Positions 1-8,754 are shown, counted from the first letter of the stretch. The stretch: 42,349 bases of DNA from Niabella sp. (GCA_017744795.1 JAGIAQ010000024.1:1-42349), one strand, 5' to 3'. Numbers and translations are program-made. The notes: generated from the sequence alone by a model not told the origin.

Positions 1-502
1 GCGCGGGAGTATATACTTTGTCGATGATGGGGAGTTTACCATAAAAACGCAATAGGGTAAAGTAATAAAAGGCACGGAGAAAACGGCACTCTGCTTTAAA
101 GCGGGTGCGTAAGGAATCGTTGCCAATATTCTGCCCTTTAGTATCCAGCGCTTCCAGTACGGTGTTTGCTGTATAGATATTATTGAAGTTATTATCCCAG
201 GCCCCTACAATAAAAGCAGTAGTGGTGAGGTTGGGTGAAAAATCATTGATCCCCTGCCAGTCGCGGTTTCCATCAGATGTAGCTGTTACATTGTCCGAGC
301 GAAGCTCACCCATCCACAAAGCCTGATCGGGATACTCGCTCAGCCCGTTATAAACACCGTTTACCGCCTGGGAGAAATCGGTGGCATTGGTGTAAAAGGT
401 ATTGACTACAATATTGGATGGGGGTTTCTGCGTTAGCTGCTTGGTGCAGGCGCTCAGCAAAAACAATAATAGAACGGGGATGCTATAATAAAATGGTTTC
501 AT
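1..502 (-). CDS. SusD/RagB-family nutrient-binding outer-membrane lipoprotein (partial, C-terminus off the window)
   Basis: The reverse strand reads from an ATG at 502 to the left edge without a stop, giving about 167 N-terminal residues. The start MKPFYYSIPVLLLFLLSACT is a lipoprotein signal peptide with lipobox LSAC. It is followed by text typical of the SusD N-terminal region (VVNTFYTNATDFSQAVNGVY, then RAFYYFTLLRFYGKLP). SusD proteins sit on the cell surface and close over the SusC barrel to deliver oligosaccharides. The ATG lies 20 bp after the stop of the SusC gene on the same strand, so the two form the usual susC-susD operon. The substrate cannot be told from this fragment. The family call is firm; the missing C-terminal part was not assessed. 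Confidence 0.92.
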   Translation of the reverse strand, partial: MKPFYYSIPVLLLFLLSACTKQLTQKPPSNIVVNTFYTNATDFSQAVNGVYNGLSEYPDQALWMGELRSDNVTATSDGNRDWQGINDFSPNLTTTAFIVGAWDNNFNNIYTANTVLEALDTKGQNIGNDSLRTRFKAECRFLRAFYYFTLLRFYGKLPIIDKVYTPA

Positions 503-522
503 TGAACATTCGGTTTTAATGC

Positions 523-3500
523 TTAAAAAGTAAGATTGATTCCAAGGGTTACAGTTTTGCTCAAAGGCATGGATCCGTAATCTCCCGGCAATGGATAATC
601 GGAGTTGCCGCTCACGTTGGAATTCTGTGCTTCGGGGTTGCCGCCACCTTTATATTTATCCTTGCCCAAATAATTCTGTAAAGACACATACACTCTTGCT
701 GCGCTGGCGATGCGGGATTTTACAAGGCTTCTCAGGTTGTAGCCCAGCGTAATATCCTGTATTCTCCAAAAGTCGCTGGAGTACAGCCAATCGGTGGTGA
801 AAAAAGGAATGGTATAGTTGAACCCTATGTTACCACGGGGCGCATTATAATTTTGATTGCTGGGTGACCAGCGATCGCTCCAGACACCCAATGTTGTGGC
901 TCTGCCGGTAGTGGGGTTATCGATTGCACGCCCCAAAAAGGAATAGATCTCGCCACCATGTTGTCCATAGGCGTGAATGCTCAGGTCGAAATTTTTATAC
1001 CGGAAATTATTGGTAAAGCCCCAGGTATATTTTGGACTGGGGCGACCGGCTACTACGCGGTCATTGGCATCGATAAGGCCATCATGATTGGCATCATAAT
1101 ACTTTTCATCTCCGGCAACCTGCCCGGATAGTTTAGCAACGTTCGGGTCATTAATATCCGCCTGTGTAAGGATGCCCTGCGTTTTTACGAGGTAATAGCT
1201 GAACATGGGCAGCCCGCTCTGCAGCAGGAACGGCGGGTTACCGCCATAGGCGCTGGGCACATTGATGGGAGAGTTGCTTGTGGGATCCAGGGCCAGCACT
1301 TTGTTATTATTGAATGCTATATTCGCGTTGGAGGTCCACTGAAAATTACTTTTGCTGATATTGGTTGTGTTCACCGTAAATTCAAGTCCCTTATTCATCA
1401 CCGACCCGATATTCGTCAGCATCGAAGTAAATCCTGATGTTGCGAAAACGGGAACTCTCAGGAAGAGGTCGGTGCTTTTTTTCTGATAGGCATCAACAAT
1501 AAGATTTACCCGGTTATGAAACATACTGGCATCCAGTCCTACGTTATAGGTGTTGGACGTTTCCCAGTGCAATTGGTTGTCTGCCAGCCCAGATATGGTA
1601 ACGCCGGATACTGCTGTGGGGTTGGATCCGCCGAAACTATAGTTAGCAGTAGTATACGTTTCCTGGTTGGCATAATCCGGGATGGTGTAGCTTCCGGATT
1701 TTCCCCAGCTGGCTCTCAGTTTCAGATCATTCAAAAAAGATACTTTGTCTTTCAGAAATGATTCCTGCCCGATCCTCCAGGATGCAGCGGCGGAAGGGAA
1801 CGTGCCCCAGCGGGAAGCCGTACCAAAGCGGGAGGACGCGTCACGGCGGATACTTGCCTGGAAGGAATATTTGTCTTTAAGATTGTAGATGCCCCGGCCG
1901 TAATAGGACAACATTGCATTGTTGGACTCGGTAGAAGTACCGGTAACAGTAACGCCGGCAGTGCTGGGTATAGCCCCGCTTAGCGTGGTCACAATGTCAT
2001 TGGCAAAACCACCGGCGGTGCTGATCTTGAAACTCTCCAGGTGTACAAAAGTGTAGCTGTAACCTGCCACGGCTGAAATGGAATTATCTGCATTCAGGTT
2101 TTTATTATAGCTTAAAGTATTCTCGTTGACGAACGTCTGTTTTTTACTGCCGCTGTAGGAGCCGGAAGAACTTTTCCCCGGAGCAGTAAGGTAATTCGTA
2201 CGGTTACCGGCTACATAGTCAGAAACATAGGTTTTTGTATTGGCCGTCTGATCGTCGTAGTTGACTGTGGTGCGGGCTGCCAGTCCGGGAAGAAACTGGT
2301 ATTCGCCATAAACCGATGCTAAATTCCGGTTAGTTTTAGTAGTGTTGATGGTATTGTTTAGATAGGCGACAGGGCTTACCGAAGAAGTGCTCCAGCCATA
2401 AACCCCGTTTTTACCGGCCCCTGTTTGTAGTCCGGCAGAGTCTTCCACAATGGGCGCCATCGAGTACATTTTCATAAGGATATTGTCTTTGCCCTCGGCG
2501 CCGGGAAGATTGGTAACAGCGTAGGAGGGCGCCAGGTTCATACCAAACTTTAGTTTGCTGCTGGCCTTTAATTCAATATTGGCCCGTGCAGAATAGTTCT
2601 TATAACCGGAGTTAAGCATTACCCCGTTCTGATTGATATAGCTGCCGGAAAAATAGTACCGTACGGCTTCTGTTCCGCCGCTGGCTGACAGCTGGTAATT
2701 CTGGAACGGCGCTTTCCGGTAAATTTCATCCTGCCAGTCAACATAGGTTAAACCCGGATGCCCCGGCTGGGTCCAGCGGTCATCAGGCATATAAGTAGTG
2801 CTGGTTTCTGTTGGTCCGAGTTTTAATATCGTTCTCCGGTCGGCGTTTGTCTGGTCTGCGGTTCGTCCGGTACCAGAGTTTACCCATTTATAGTTTGCCA
2901 GGTCAGTTGCCATCGAGATCCATTGATCCACATTTAAAAGGTCAACCTTTCTACCTAACTGGCTGAATCCCCCATTAACATTTACACTGATCTTGGGTTT
3001 GCCGATCTGCCCTTTTTTTGTGGTGATCATTACCACGCCATTTGCGGCTCTTGATCCATATATCGCCGCCGCGGCCGCATCTTTTAAAACCTGGATGGAT
3101 TCTATATCGTCCGGGTTCAGACTATTAAGCGGGTTGGAGGAGAAGCCTCCGGAAGAGCTCTTTGCCACCGGATCGAGTGGAAATCCGTCCACAACATATA
3201 AGGGCTCTGTTCCGCTGGATATGGAACCGGTACCTCTAACCACAATGCTCAATCCCTGGCCAGGCATGCCGGTTTGCTGCTGCACCTGAACCCCTGCCAT
3301 CTGCCCGATCATTGCCTGGTCAATGCGCGTTATGGGCTTTTCTTCAATGCCTTTGCCGCTCATGGAGCTTACGGCGCCGGTTACATCTTTGCGCTTTGCG
3401 GTTCCATAACCGATCACCACGATCTCGTTCATGGAGTTGGTGGAGGCCTTCATAGAAACCGTTAGCCGGGTTTGCTGACCCACGGCTACTTGCTGGTCAT

Positions 3501-3753
3501 CATAACCAACATTAGTTACAAGCAAAACGGCATTCTGGGAAGGAACATTCACTTTGAAGTTGCCCTCTTTGTCGCTGATCGTTGTGGTGGCCAGTCCTTT
3601 TACCTGGATGGTGGCACCTTCCATGGGCTGGCCGGTATTATCTGTAACCTTTCCGGTTACGGTTACCTGTCGCTGCGCCTGCACACCGGCGGTAATGAAA
3701 GTCAGGAAAATAAAAAGGAGGAACAAACGTCTGTGTTTAAGCGTCTCTGTCAT
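523..3753 (-). CDS. SusC/RagA-family TonB-dependent outer-membrane receptor
   Basis: A 1076-residue protein, the usual length for SusC. Residues 1-27 are a signal peptide ending VQAQ. Residues about 30-105 are a carboxypeptidase-D-regulatory-like beta-sandwich, followed by the plug domain at about 112-245 with the SusC signature segments IGYGTAKRKDVTGAVSS, LYVVDG (185-190) and QVLKDAAAAAIYGSRAANGV. The remainder is the beta-barrel, ending in aromatic TLGINLTF. It imports glycan oligomers across the outer membrane using TonB energy together with the SusD protein encoded 20 bp downstream. No STN domain is seen at the N-terminus, so signalling through an anti-sigma factor is not suggested. The upstream region holds a LacI-type palindrome and TCCTG boxes. 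The substrate is inferred only from neighbours (GH105, RhaM) as pectin-related. Confidence 0.96.
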   Translation of the reverse strand: MTETLKHRRLFLLFIFLTFITAGVQAQRQVTVTGKVTDNTGQPMEGATIQVKGLATTTISDKEGNFKVNVPSQNAVLLVTNVGYDDQQVAVGQQTRLTVSMKASTNSMNEIVVIGYGTAKRKDVTGAVSSMSGKGIEEKPITRIDQAMIGQMAGVQVQQQTGMPGQGLSIVVRGTGSISSGTEPLYVVDGFPLDPVAKSSSGGFSSNPLNSLNPDDIESIQVLKDAAAAAIYGSRAANGVVMITTKKGQIGKPKISVNVNGGFSQLGRKVDLLNVDQWISMATDLANYKWVNSGTGRTADQTNADRRTILKLGPTETSTTYMPDDRWTQPGHPGLTYVDWQDEIYRKAPFQNYQLSASGGTEAVRYYFSGSYINQNGVMLNSGYKNYSARANIELKASSKLKFGMNLAPSYAVTNLPGAEGKDNILMKMYSMAPIVEDSAGLQTGAGKNGVYGWSTSSVSPVAYLNNTINTTKTNRNLASVYGEYQFLPGLAARTTVNYDDQTANTKTYVSDYVAGNRTNYLTAPGKSSSGSYSGSKKQTFVNENTLSYNKNLNADNSISAVAGYSYTFVHLESFKISTAGGFANDIVTTLSGAIPSTAGVTVTGTSTESNNAMLSYYGRGIYNLKDKYSFQASIRRDASSRFGTASRWGTFPSAAASWRIGQESFLKDKVSFLNDLKLRASWGKSGSYTIPDYANQETYTTANYSFGGSNPTAVSGVTISGLADNQLHWETSNTYNVGLDASMFHNRVNLIVDAYQKKSTDLFLRVPVFATSGFTSMLTNIGSVMNKGLEFTVNTTNISKSNFQWTSNANIAFNNNKVLALDPTSNSPINVPSAYGGNPPFLLQSGLPMFSYYLVKTQGILTQADINDPNVAKLSGQVAGDEKYYDANHDGLIDANDRVVAGRPSPKYTWGFTNNFRYKNFDLSIHAYGQHGGEIYSFLGRAIDNPTTGRATTLGVWSDRWSPSNQNYNAPRGNIGFNYTIPFFTTDWLYSSDFWRIQDITLGYNLRSLVKSRIASAARVYVSLQNYLGKDKYKGGGNPEAQNSNVSGNSDYPLPGDYGSMPLSKTVTLGINLTF

Positions 3754-3810
3754 ATAGCTACAATTACGGATTAAAAAAATGATGGACCTAAAATACGTCT
3801 GTTAAAAGGA

Positions 3811-3832
3811 TCCTGCATCCTGCCCCATCCTG
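3811..3832. promoter_or_regulatory. TCCTG box cluster upstream of susC
   Basis: Three TCCTG boxes start at 3811, 3818 and 3828. The last two are exactly 10 bp apart, one helical turn. The nearest box lies 58 bp upstream of the susC ATG. The same TCCTG-N5-TCCTG arrangement occurs in the promoter region of the glycosidase-like gene (6473-6511), in the same orientation relative to the gene. This suggests a shared activator of the PUL, for example a hybrid two-component or AraC-type regulator. The regulator is not in the window, and the function is inferred from position and repetition only. Confidence 0.4.
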
Positions 3833-3846
3833 CGCAAACGTTTGCG
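3833..3846. promoter_or_regulatory. Perfect 14-bp palindrome, candidate LacI-family operator
   Basis: CGCAAACGTTTGCG is a perfect palindrome with a central CG, the layout typical of LacI/GalR-family operators. It lies 80 bp upstream of the susC start codon and directly abuts the TCCTG cluster. A LacI-type repressor gene is not present in the window, so the assignment rests on the motif and its position before a sugar-uptake operon. Confidence 0.45.
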
Positions 3847-4256
3847 GAATGCATTTTTTTTGAAGCGGCTTTAATTGATCTTCCTTCGGTTTGTCGCCAA
3901 AGGCAATAGAAGATGGATGCGGGACTGCAAGCTACGCATATCAGCATAAGGAATAAGAACTATTGAATAGGGAATATAAAATGTAGAGGTAGAGCGGGTT
4001 TCAGCAATGAAAATTTTATTCTGGCAGAAGGGGATCAGTTCAATAATATTCAGTGTTCGCTCTTTTTTGTCTGGCGTAGAAAGCAAGAGGCATAGCAATT
4101 CAGCGCTTTTTAGTGCTGCAGTGGCAAAAGTGATTCGTTCGTGGCAGGAAAAGATGATATTTCTTTAACGAGATACGTCAGACATCAAAAAATCAGAAAT
4201 CAGCGAATGATCAGCAGCGAATCAATGTCGTTTCACTGTTAAAAAAATACTTGCGA

Positions 4257-6401
4257 TTACGGCATTTTCTGCAGTCCCTCCACTTTTACCTTCCATTTCC
4301 CGTTTTTGGGAATGCCCGGCCGGGTAGTTGTTGCCTGGTCGTAACCCGCGCACATTAACGCAATGGCCGCCAGTAACCCGCCATTGCCTGGTAAATAAAT
4401 GGTCAGCCGCCCGTCCTGATAATTATGACCGTTTGGCAGGTAGGTATTGGTTTGTATGTTCATCAATAATGCATCAATCGCTTTATCAGGGAGGCCCAGC
4501 CGCGTGGCGGTCATGGCGGTCATCGGGAAATCCCAGCCCCATGTTTTGCGCCAGGTCCAGTTGTTCCAGATCCAGTCGAATGTATGTTTCATTGTTGCTT
4601 TGTCCATCATTGTGGTGTAGGGTAACATTCCCCATGCGCCAAATACAGAAGGATGATCCGTTCTGAATTCAGGGTTGGTATAAGAATCCGTGGCGCTTTC
4701 TGTAAATAAATATTTATCGCCTTGTTTAGGCAGGGGTGATAAGTTCTTCAAAATGGTATCCCATTTCTTATTGCGCGGCAGGTGCAGCCGCTCCCGCCAT
4801 TTTTGAGCCGTGCTTAATGCCCAGTGCCAGTAAACCAGTTCATAAGTGGGATTAAAAGTTTGTTCGGGTTTAAAGCGTTCCTGCGCGGCAATAACCCCCT
4901 TCCCTAAAATATAACGGTGCTTTATTGAATCGTACACAGGGAAAGAAGCCATAAAATCAGCCGTCGCAAAAACCAGGTCCTTGTATTTATTGAGTAGCGC
5001 AGGATCCGGGTGAGCGCGATAACACAGTTCAGCAAAATAAATAAAATGCGGTTGTTGCCAGATGAGGAAAGCGCCTACGGAAGACGGGCTCTCGCGGCCA
5101 TCGTTGTCGGTCATCTTTTGCCAGCGAACACCGTCATAGCCCTGCCGCTGCGCTATTGCCCTTGCACCGCCGGCATTGCGCGCGTACCAGGATAAGCTTT
5201 TCTCCAGCAATTCGGGCCGGCCCCATAAGGCAAAATGGATGCCGTGCCACCAGTGCATTTCCATATGGGGTTTGCCATACCAGCTATTATAGGTTAAACC
5301 TGTTTCCTGCGGCGGATCATCACCGGCGCATTGAATCTTAGTGAGGTACTGCGACAGTATGATCCTTCGTTCCAGCTCAGTTGCCCGCGGGTCGGTGCTG
5401 CCGGAAAAATCAACAGCACCCCCGCTGGTCCAGAATTTTTTCCAGAGCAATATACTGTTTTGTTCGGTTGCGCTGAAAGTGGGTGGGGGCGCAGTATTGC
5501 GCTTTTGATCAAAGCGGATCGTGCATTCGAAATGATCTGCAGCTGCAGGTTGCAGTAAATAATAATGTGCCTGTTGCTGCACTAATGTGGCCTTGCCTTT
5601 CCATAGCGCGGAAAGATAATAAGTAGTGGTATCTAAATTATGTTCAATGACGGCACTGCTGTTTTTTTGTGCGATAATCGCTGAATGGTGCTTGTCGTTA
5701 TCCTGCCAGTTATCGCCCATATCGGCCCAGTTGCCGGTAGGATAGGGCAGCCGGATGCGAACACGCAGGCGCTGCTGCAACAATAATGGAGAACTGATCT
5801 TTACTGCGATGGCATCCTGCTCCTGGTGGCCATAAGTAAAAACAGTTACGGGAACCCCTTCGATTGTAAAATAGGATTTGATAGCACCTGTCCATGGATT
5901 CAGCTCCTGGTGAATATTTTGTATATCCGCCAACGTTGCCGGGGTGCCGTCTTTTTTAAAAATTTCCATTCCGATACTCCCCAGTTGCAGACGGTGTACG
6001 TTTTGCCGGAAATAATTTGCTGCTTTGCGATTGGCTTCCGGTCCGCTGCCCCATTCAACTGCATAGGGTACATCCCTGCCATTCAAATGATAGGTTTTTA
6101 AAGCGTCTTTAAATTGATAGTTGTTTACATTAGGAAAAGCATGCCAGCCCCATTCACTTTCCGTTCCCAGGGGAACGCCTTTTTCATAGGCTTCAGGAAA
6201 AGATTGCAGACCGGTTACGTCAACAGTAAAAGCAAAACTTCCGTTGCCTACGGATAAAGAAGATAGTGTATCGGCCTTATTTATTTTTACGATATGCCGC
6301 TCCACCAGCGTCTTACGGTCGATCGCTGTTCCGGATTGTGTAAGACCCGCTAGTGCTCCGTTGATAAAGAGCAGCAAAAAAAATAATCGGTAATAATTCA
6401 T
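4257..6401 (-). CDS. Exported six-hairpin glycosidase-like protein (GH65-like, family uncertain)
   Basis: 714 residues with a signal peptide at about 1-21 (MNYYRLFFLLLFINGALAG). The N-terminal half is beta-rich, as in the supersandwich domain that precedes (alpha/alpha)6 catalytic domains. The C-terminal half (about 360-700) has repeated aromatic helices, including KPHMEMHWWHGIHFALWGRP, YDGVRWQKMTDNDGRESPSS, and the paired WIWNNWTWRKTWGWDFPM and YLPGNGGLLAAIALM near the end. This is the look of clan GH-L-like enzymes (GH65/GH15/GH95 relatives). I do not recognise the exact family or the catalytic acid. It probably acts in the periplasm or at the surface on oligosaccharides taken up by the neighbouring SusCD. 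Its promoter region carries a symmetric TCCTG/CAGGA element and is shared with the divergent GH105 gene. Confidence 0.65.
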   Translation of the reverse strand: MNYYRLFFLLLFINGALAGLTQSGTAIDRKTLVERHIVKINKADTLSSLSVGNGSFAFTVDVTGLQSFPEAYEKGVPLGTESEWGWHAFPNVNNYQFKDALKTYHLNGRDVPYAVEWGSGPEANRKAANYFRQNVHRLQLGSIGMEIFKKDGTPATLADIQNIHQELNPWTGAIKSYFTIEGVPVTVFTYGHQEQDAIAVKISSPLLLQQRLRVRIRLPYPTGNWADMGDNWQDNDKHHSAIIAQKNSSAVIEHNLDTTTYYLSALWKGKATLVQQQAHYYLLQPAAADHFECTIRFDQKRNTAPPPTFSATEQNSILLWKKFWTSGGAVDFSGSTDPRATELERRIILSQYLTKIQCAGDDPPQETGLTYNSWYGKPHMEMHWWHGIHFALWGRPELLEKSLSWYARNAGGARAIAQRQGYDGVRWQKMTDNDGRESPSSVGAFLIWQQPHFIYFAELCYRAHPDPALLNKYKDLVFATADFMASFPVYDSIKHRYILGKGVIAAQERFKPEQTFNPTYELVYWHWALSTAQKWRERLHLPRNKKWDTILKNLSPLPKQGDKYLFTESATDSYTNPEFRTDHPSVFGAWGMLPYTTMMDKATMKHTFDWIWNNWTWRKTWGWDFPMTAMTATRLGLPDKAIDALLMNIQTNTYLPNGHNYQDGRLTIYLPGNGGLLAAIALMCAGYDQATTTRPGIPKNGKWKVKVEGLQKMP

Positions 6402-6472
6402 TATATAAAGTAATACTATTTTATAAAGGGCAATCGCCAGCCTTAAAGATAAAACTAATCACAGCTTAACAA

Positions 6473-6511
6473 TCCTGCACTCTCCTGCTGTGCGTACAGG
6501 ACACCACAGGA
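6473..6511. promoter_or_regulatory. Symmetric four-box element (TCCTG-N5-TCCTG-N9-CAGGA-N5-CAGGA)
   Basis: TCCTG occurs at 6473-6477 and 6483-6487, and CAGGA at 6497-6501 and 6507-6511. The direct spacing is 10 bp in both arms, and the whole element is symmetric about position 6492. It lies between the divergent glycosidase-like gene (ATG 72 bp away) and the GH105 gene (ATG about 180 bp away), so it could control both. The half-arrangement recurs upstream of susC. The binding protein is unknown. Confidence 0.5.
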
Positions 6512-6689
6512 TGCCGGGAATGGGATTAATATGTATCATTGTGTTGGAAGTGGATAGCTAATAGTTAATAGTCAATGGTCAATAGACGTTCCGATCAAGG
6601 GTGTGAACTGTTACTATACTGAAACCCGCGTTTAGCTTGGAGCGTTACGCGTTGAGCGCCCAACAGCTGGCATCCAAAATGAAAAAATT

Positions 6690-7811
6690 ATGAAACGATT
6701 GTTGATTTTTGCATTATTACTGAGCGGAATTTTGGCTAACGCGCAGGGTACTTTATCAAAGAAGAAGATACTAGTAAGCCTTAGGTTGTGCAATACCTAT
6801 TTTGTGAATAAGTGGCCCGATCCGGGGAGGTCGATTGTTACCAATAAAGAACGGCCCAGCAATATATGGACCCGCGCGGTCTATTACGAGGGACTGATGG
6901 CGCTATACGCGATTGACCGGCAAAAGAGTTATTATGACTATGCGGTAGACTGGGGCTCCAAACATCAATGGGGGCTGCGCACTGGCATTACCACCAGAAA
7001 TGCGGATGACCAGTGTTGCGGACAAACCTATATTGATCTTTATAAAATAGATCGGGATCCTGAACGTATCAGGGCTATCAAGGCCAGCATTGATAATATG
7101 GTGGCATCAGATAAAAATGATGATTGGAGCTGGGTGGATGCTATTCAGATGGCAATGCCGGTATATGTTAAGTTGGGCGTGCTTTATAAGGAGCATCGCT
7201 ATTTCGATAAAATGTACCAGATCTATGCTTACAGCAAAAATGTGCATGGCGGCAAGGGGTTGTATAATAAGGAAGAGCATTTGTGGTGGCGCGATAAAGA
7301 TTTCGTGCCTCCCTATAAAGAGCCCAATGGAGCCAATTGTTATTGGAGTCGCGGCAACGGGTGGGTATTTGCGGCGCTGGTTCGGGTATTGAATGTGCTT
7401 CCCAAAACAGATGCACATTATGCAGAATACCTACAGGATTTTAAGGATATGGCGGCAGCCTTGTTGCAATGTCAGCAAGCTACGGGCATGTGGACGGCCA
7501 GCCTGCATGATACAAACCATTTTGGTGGAAAAGAGATTTCCGGAACAGCATTGTTTACTTATGGATTTGCCTGGGGCGTTCGCAATGGGATCCTCAATAA
7601 GAAAGAGTACCTGCCAGCGCTTACCAAAGCATGGAACGCAATGGTTAAAGATGCGGTGCACCCGGACGGTTCATTGGGGTATGTGCAGGGAACGGGAAAA
7701 GAACCGAAAGACGGACAACCGGTTACCTATAACAGCAAGCCGGATTTTGAAGACTACGGACTGGGCTGTTTTCTGCTGGCGGGAACGGAAGTGTATCAGC
7801 TGGCAAAGTGA
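6690..7811 (+). CDS. Glycoside hydrolase family 105 (unsaturated rhamnogalacturonyl/glucuronyl hydrolase), exported
   Basis: 373 residues, the normal GH88/GH105 length, with a signal peptide ending ILANAQG at about residue 20. The (alpha/alpha)6 barrel shows family landmarks: NADDQCCGQTY (104-114), WSWVDAIQMAMP (146-157), in which D150 matches the general acid/base of YteR, and YWSRGNGWV (218-226). These enzymes hydrate the 4,5-unsaturated uronic acid left by polysaccharide lyases and so release it from oligosaccharides such as unsaturated rhamnogalacturonan disaccharides. A lyase is expected in the part of the locus off the left edge. The gene is divergent from the glycosidase-like gene and shares its 288-bp promoter region. 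The start at 6690 is supported by the signal peptide. Confidence 0.92.
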   Translation: MKRLLIFALLLSGILANAQGTLSKKKILVSLRLCNTYFVNKWPDPGRSIVTNKERPSNIWTRAVYYEGLMALYAIDRQKSYYDYAVDWGSKHQWGLRTGITTRNADDQCCGQTYIDLYKIDRDPERIRAIKASIDNMVASDKNDDWSWVDAIQMAMPVYVKLGVLYKEHRYFDKMYQIYAYSKNVHGGKGLYNKEEHLWWRDKDFVPPYKEPNGANCYWSRGNGWVFAALVRVLNVLPKTDAHYAEYLQDFKDMAAALLQCQQATGMWTASLHDTNHFGGKEISGTALFTYGFAWGVRNGILNKKEYLPALTKAWNAMVKDAVHPDGSLGYVQGTGKEPKDGQPVTYNSKPDFEDYGLGCFLLAGTEVYQLAK

Positions 7812-8372
7812 GTAGTCAATGGTTAATAGTGAATCAATGTCGTTTCCTTAAGCGACGGATTCCGGAGAATGCAGAATAAGAAATATTGAATAAGGAATGT
7901 AGAAGGGCATTATTTTAGTGATATGCAGTGTTCGTTCTTTTTGATGTTTTCTAATCAGAATAGAAAGCATTTGAACGTATAGTTTTTGAATATTTTATAT
8001 TGAAGTTGTTTAGACTTTCTGGTTTCTTTACATTTCCCGCAGATGGTCGCAGATTTTTTGCGCAGATTTTCGCAGAAAATCAATCTGCGGATATCAGCGG
8101 TGTATTAGATCTGGCTAAAATCAGCGGGAAAGCAGAAGTGAACATTGTTTCAGTAAAACGTTTAAACAACTTCATTGATACACTGGTGCTGTTTCCTTTT
8201 TATCCCCGCCTGACCGGACGGGTAGGGATTGAAAAAAGTAAGAGAAGAAACAAAACAGAATGAAGCTATCAATAAAAGTGAAAAGTTTATAGTCTACGCG
8301 GGATCTGGCATTGAGCGTTAAGCGTTCCGCATTTAGCTCGAAAAATCGTATTCAAACCCACTACAGTATTAT
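7812..8372. other. 561-bp gap with degenerate dispersed repeats, no convincing gene
   Basis: The region contains an AGTCAATGGTTAATAGT-like stretch just after the GH105 stop, a copy of GGAATAAGAAATATTGAA (7873-7890, one mismatch), a CGCAGATTTT-type block (about 8035-8105) and a segment at 8234-8280 closely matching 13907-13953. An 87-codon forward ORF (8000-8263) is a translation of these repeats and is not counted as a gene. Confidence 0.6.
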
Positions 8373-8687
8373 ATGAAAAGACTTGCGTTTAAAATGAAAC
8401 TCTTTGCGGGCTTCGAAGCGGAATATGAAAAAAGGCATGCCGCCCTCTGGCCCGAATTAAGTGCCCTATTGAAAGAGCAGGGAATAGCGGATTATTCAAT
8501 CTTTTGGGACAGGGAAACAAATATCCTTTTCGCCACCATGAAGGTAACCGATCCGGCTAACCTGGACTTGCTGCCCGCACAGCCCGTAATGAAAAAATGG
8601 TGGGATCATATGAAGGATATTATGGAAACCCATCCGGATCATTCGCCGGTATCTGTCCCTTTACACGAAGTGTTTTATTTGCCATAG
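8373..8687 (+). CDS. rhaM: L-rhamnose mutarotase
   Basis: 104 residues, the exact size class of RhaM/YiiL. The ferredoxin-like fold shows Y18 and H22 in AEYEKRHAALWPEL and the tryptophan pair W76-W77 in KKWWDHM, positions used for sugar binding and anomer exchange in this family. The enzyme interconverts alpha- and beta-L-rhamnopyranose in the cytoplasm, feeding rhamnose catabolism. It sits beside GH105 and SusCD genes, which supports a rhamnogalacturonan-type substrate for the locus. The gene stands alone with repeats upstream and a hairpin terminator downstream that it shares with fabI. The family also acts on related 6-deoxysugars, so strict specificity is not shown. Confidence 0.9.
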   Translation: MKRLAFKMKLFAGFEAEYEKRHAALWPELSALLKEQGIADYSIFWDRETNILFATMKVTDPANLDLLPAQPVMKKWWDHMKDIMETHPDHSPVSVPLHEVFYLP

Positions 8688-8715
8688 GAAATAGAATGCA
8701 ATATGTAAAATAAAA

Positions 8716-8754
8716 AATGCAGCATGTAAAGTCGTTCCTTTTACATGCTGCATT
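8716..8754. terminator. Bidirectional hairpin terminator between rhaM and fabI
   Basis: A perfect 15-bp stem (8716-8730 pairing with 8740-8754) has a 9-nt loop and lies between two convergent genes. A-rich sequence precedes it and T-rich sequence lies around it, so it could end transcription from both sides. Confidence 0.75.

Larger units (their letters stand above)
3754..4256. other. Intergenic region upstream of susC, with regulatory boxes and degenerate repeat sequence
   Basis: This 503-bp stretch holds the susC promoter region (TCCTG boxes and a CGCAAACG palindrome within 3811-3846). Its distal half is AT-rich sequence related to other gaps in the window: a GGAATAAGAACTATTGAA copy at 3950-3967, a segment reading TTCAGTGTTCGCTCTTTTTT near 4050, and GAATCAATGTCGTTTC near 4220 that recurs near 7832. 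A 75-codon reverse-strand ORF (3871-4098) lies inside this repeat-like sequence and shows no domain. I see no gene here. Confidence 0.6.

Noticed and set aside
3871-4098. Reverse ORF of 75 codons upstream of susC
   Set aside because: It lies within dispersed-repeat sequence and has no recognisable domain.
6679-6693. Four-codon ORF (ATG to TGA) overlapping the GH105 start
   Set aside because: Too short to assess and readily due to chance in A-rich sequence; not called as a leader peptide.
8000-8263. Forward ORF of 87 codons between GH105 and rhaM
   Set aside because: Its sequence is a translation of CGCAGATTTT-type repeats and flanking gap text; no domain is visible and the base composition is non-coding.
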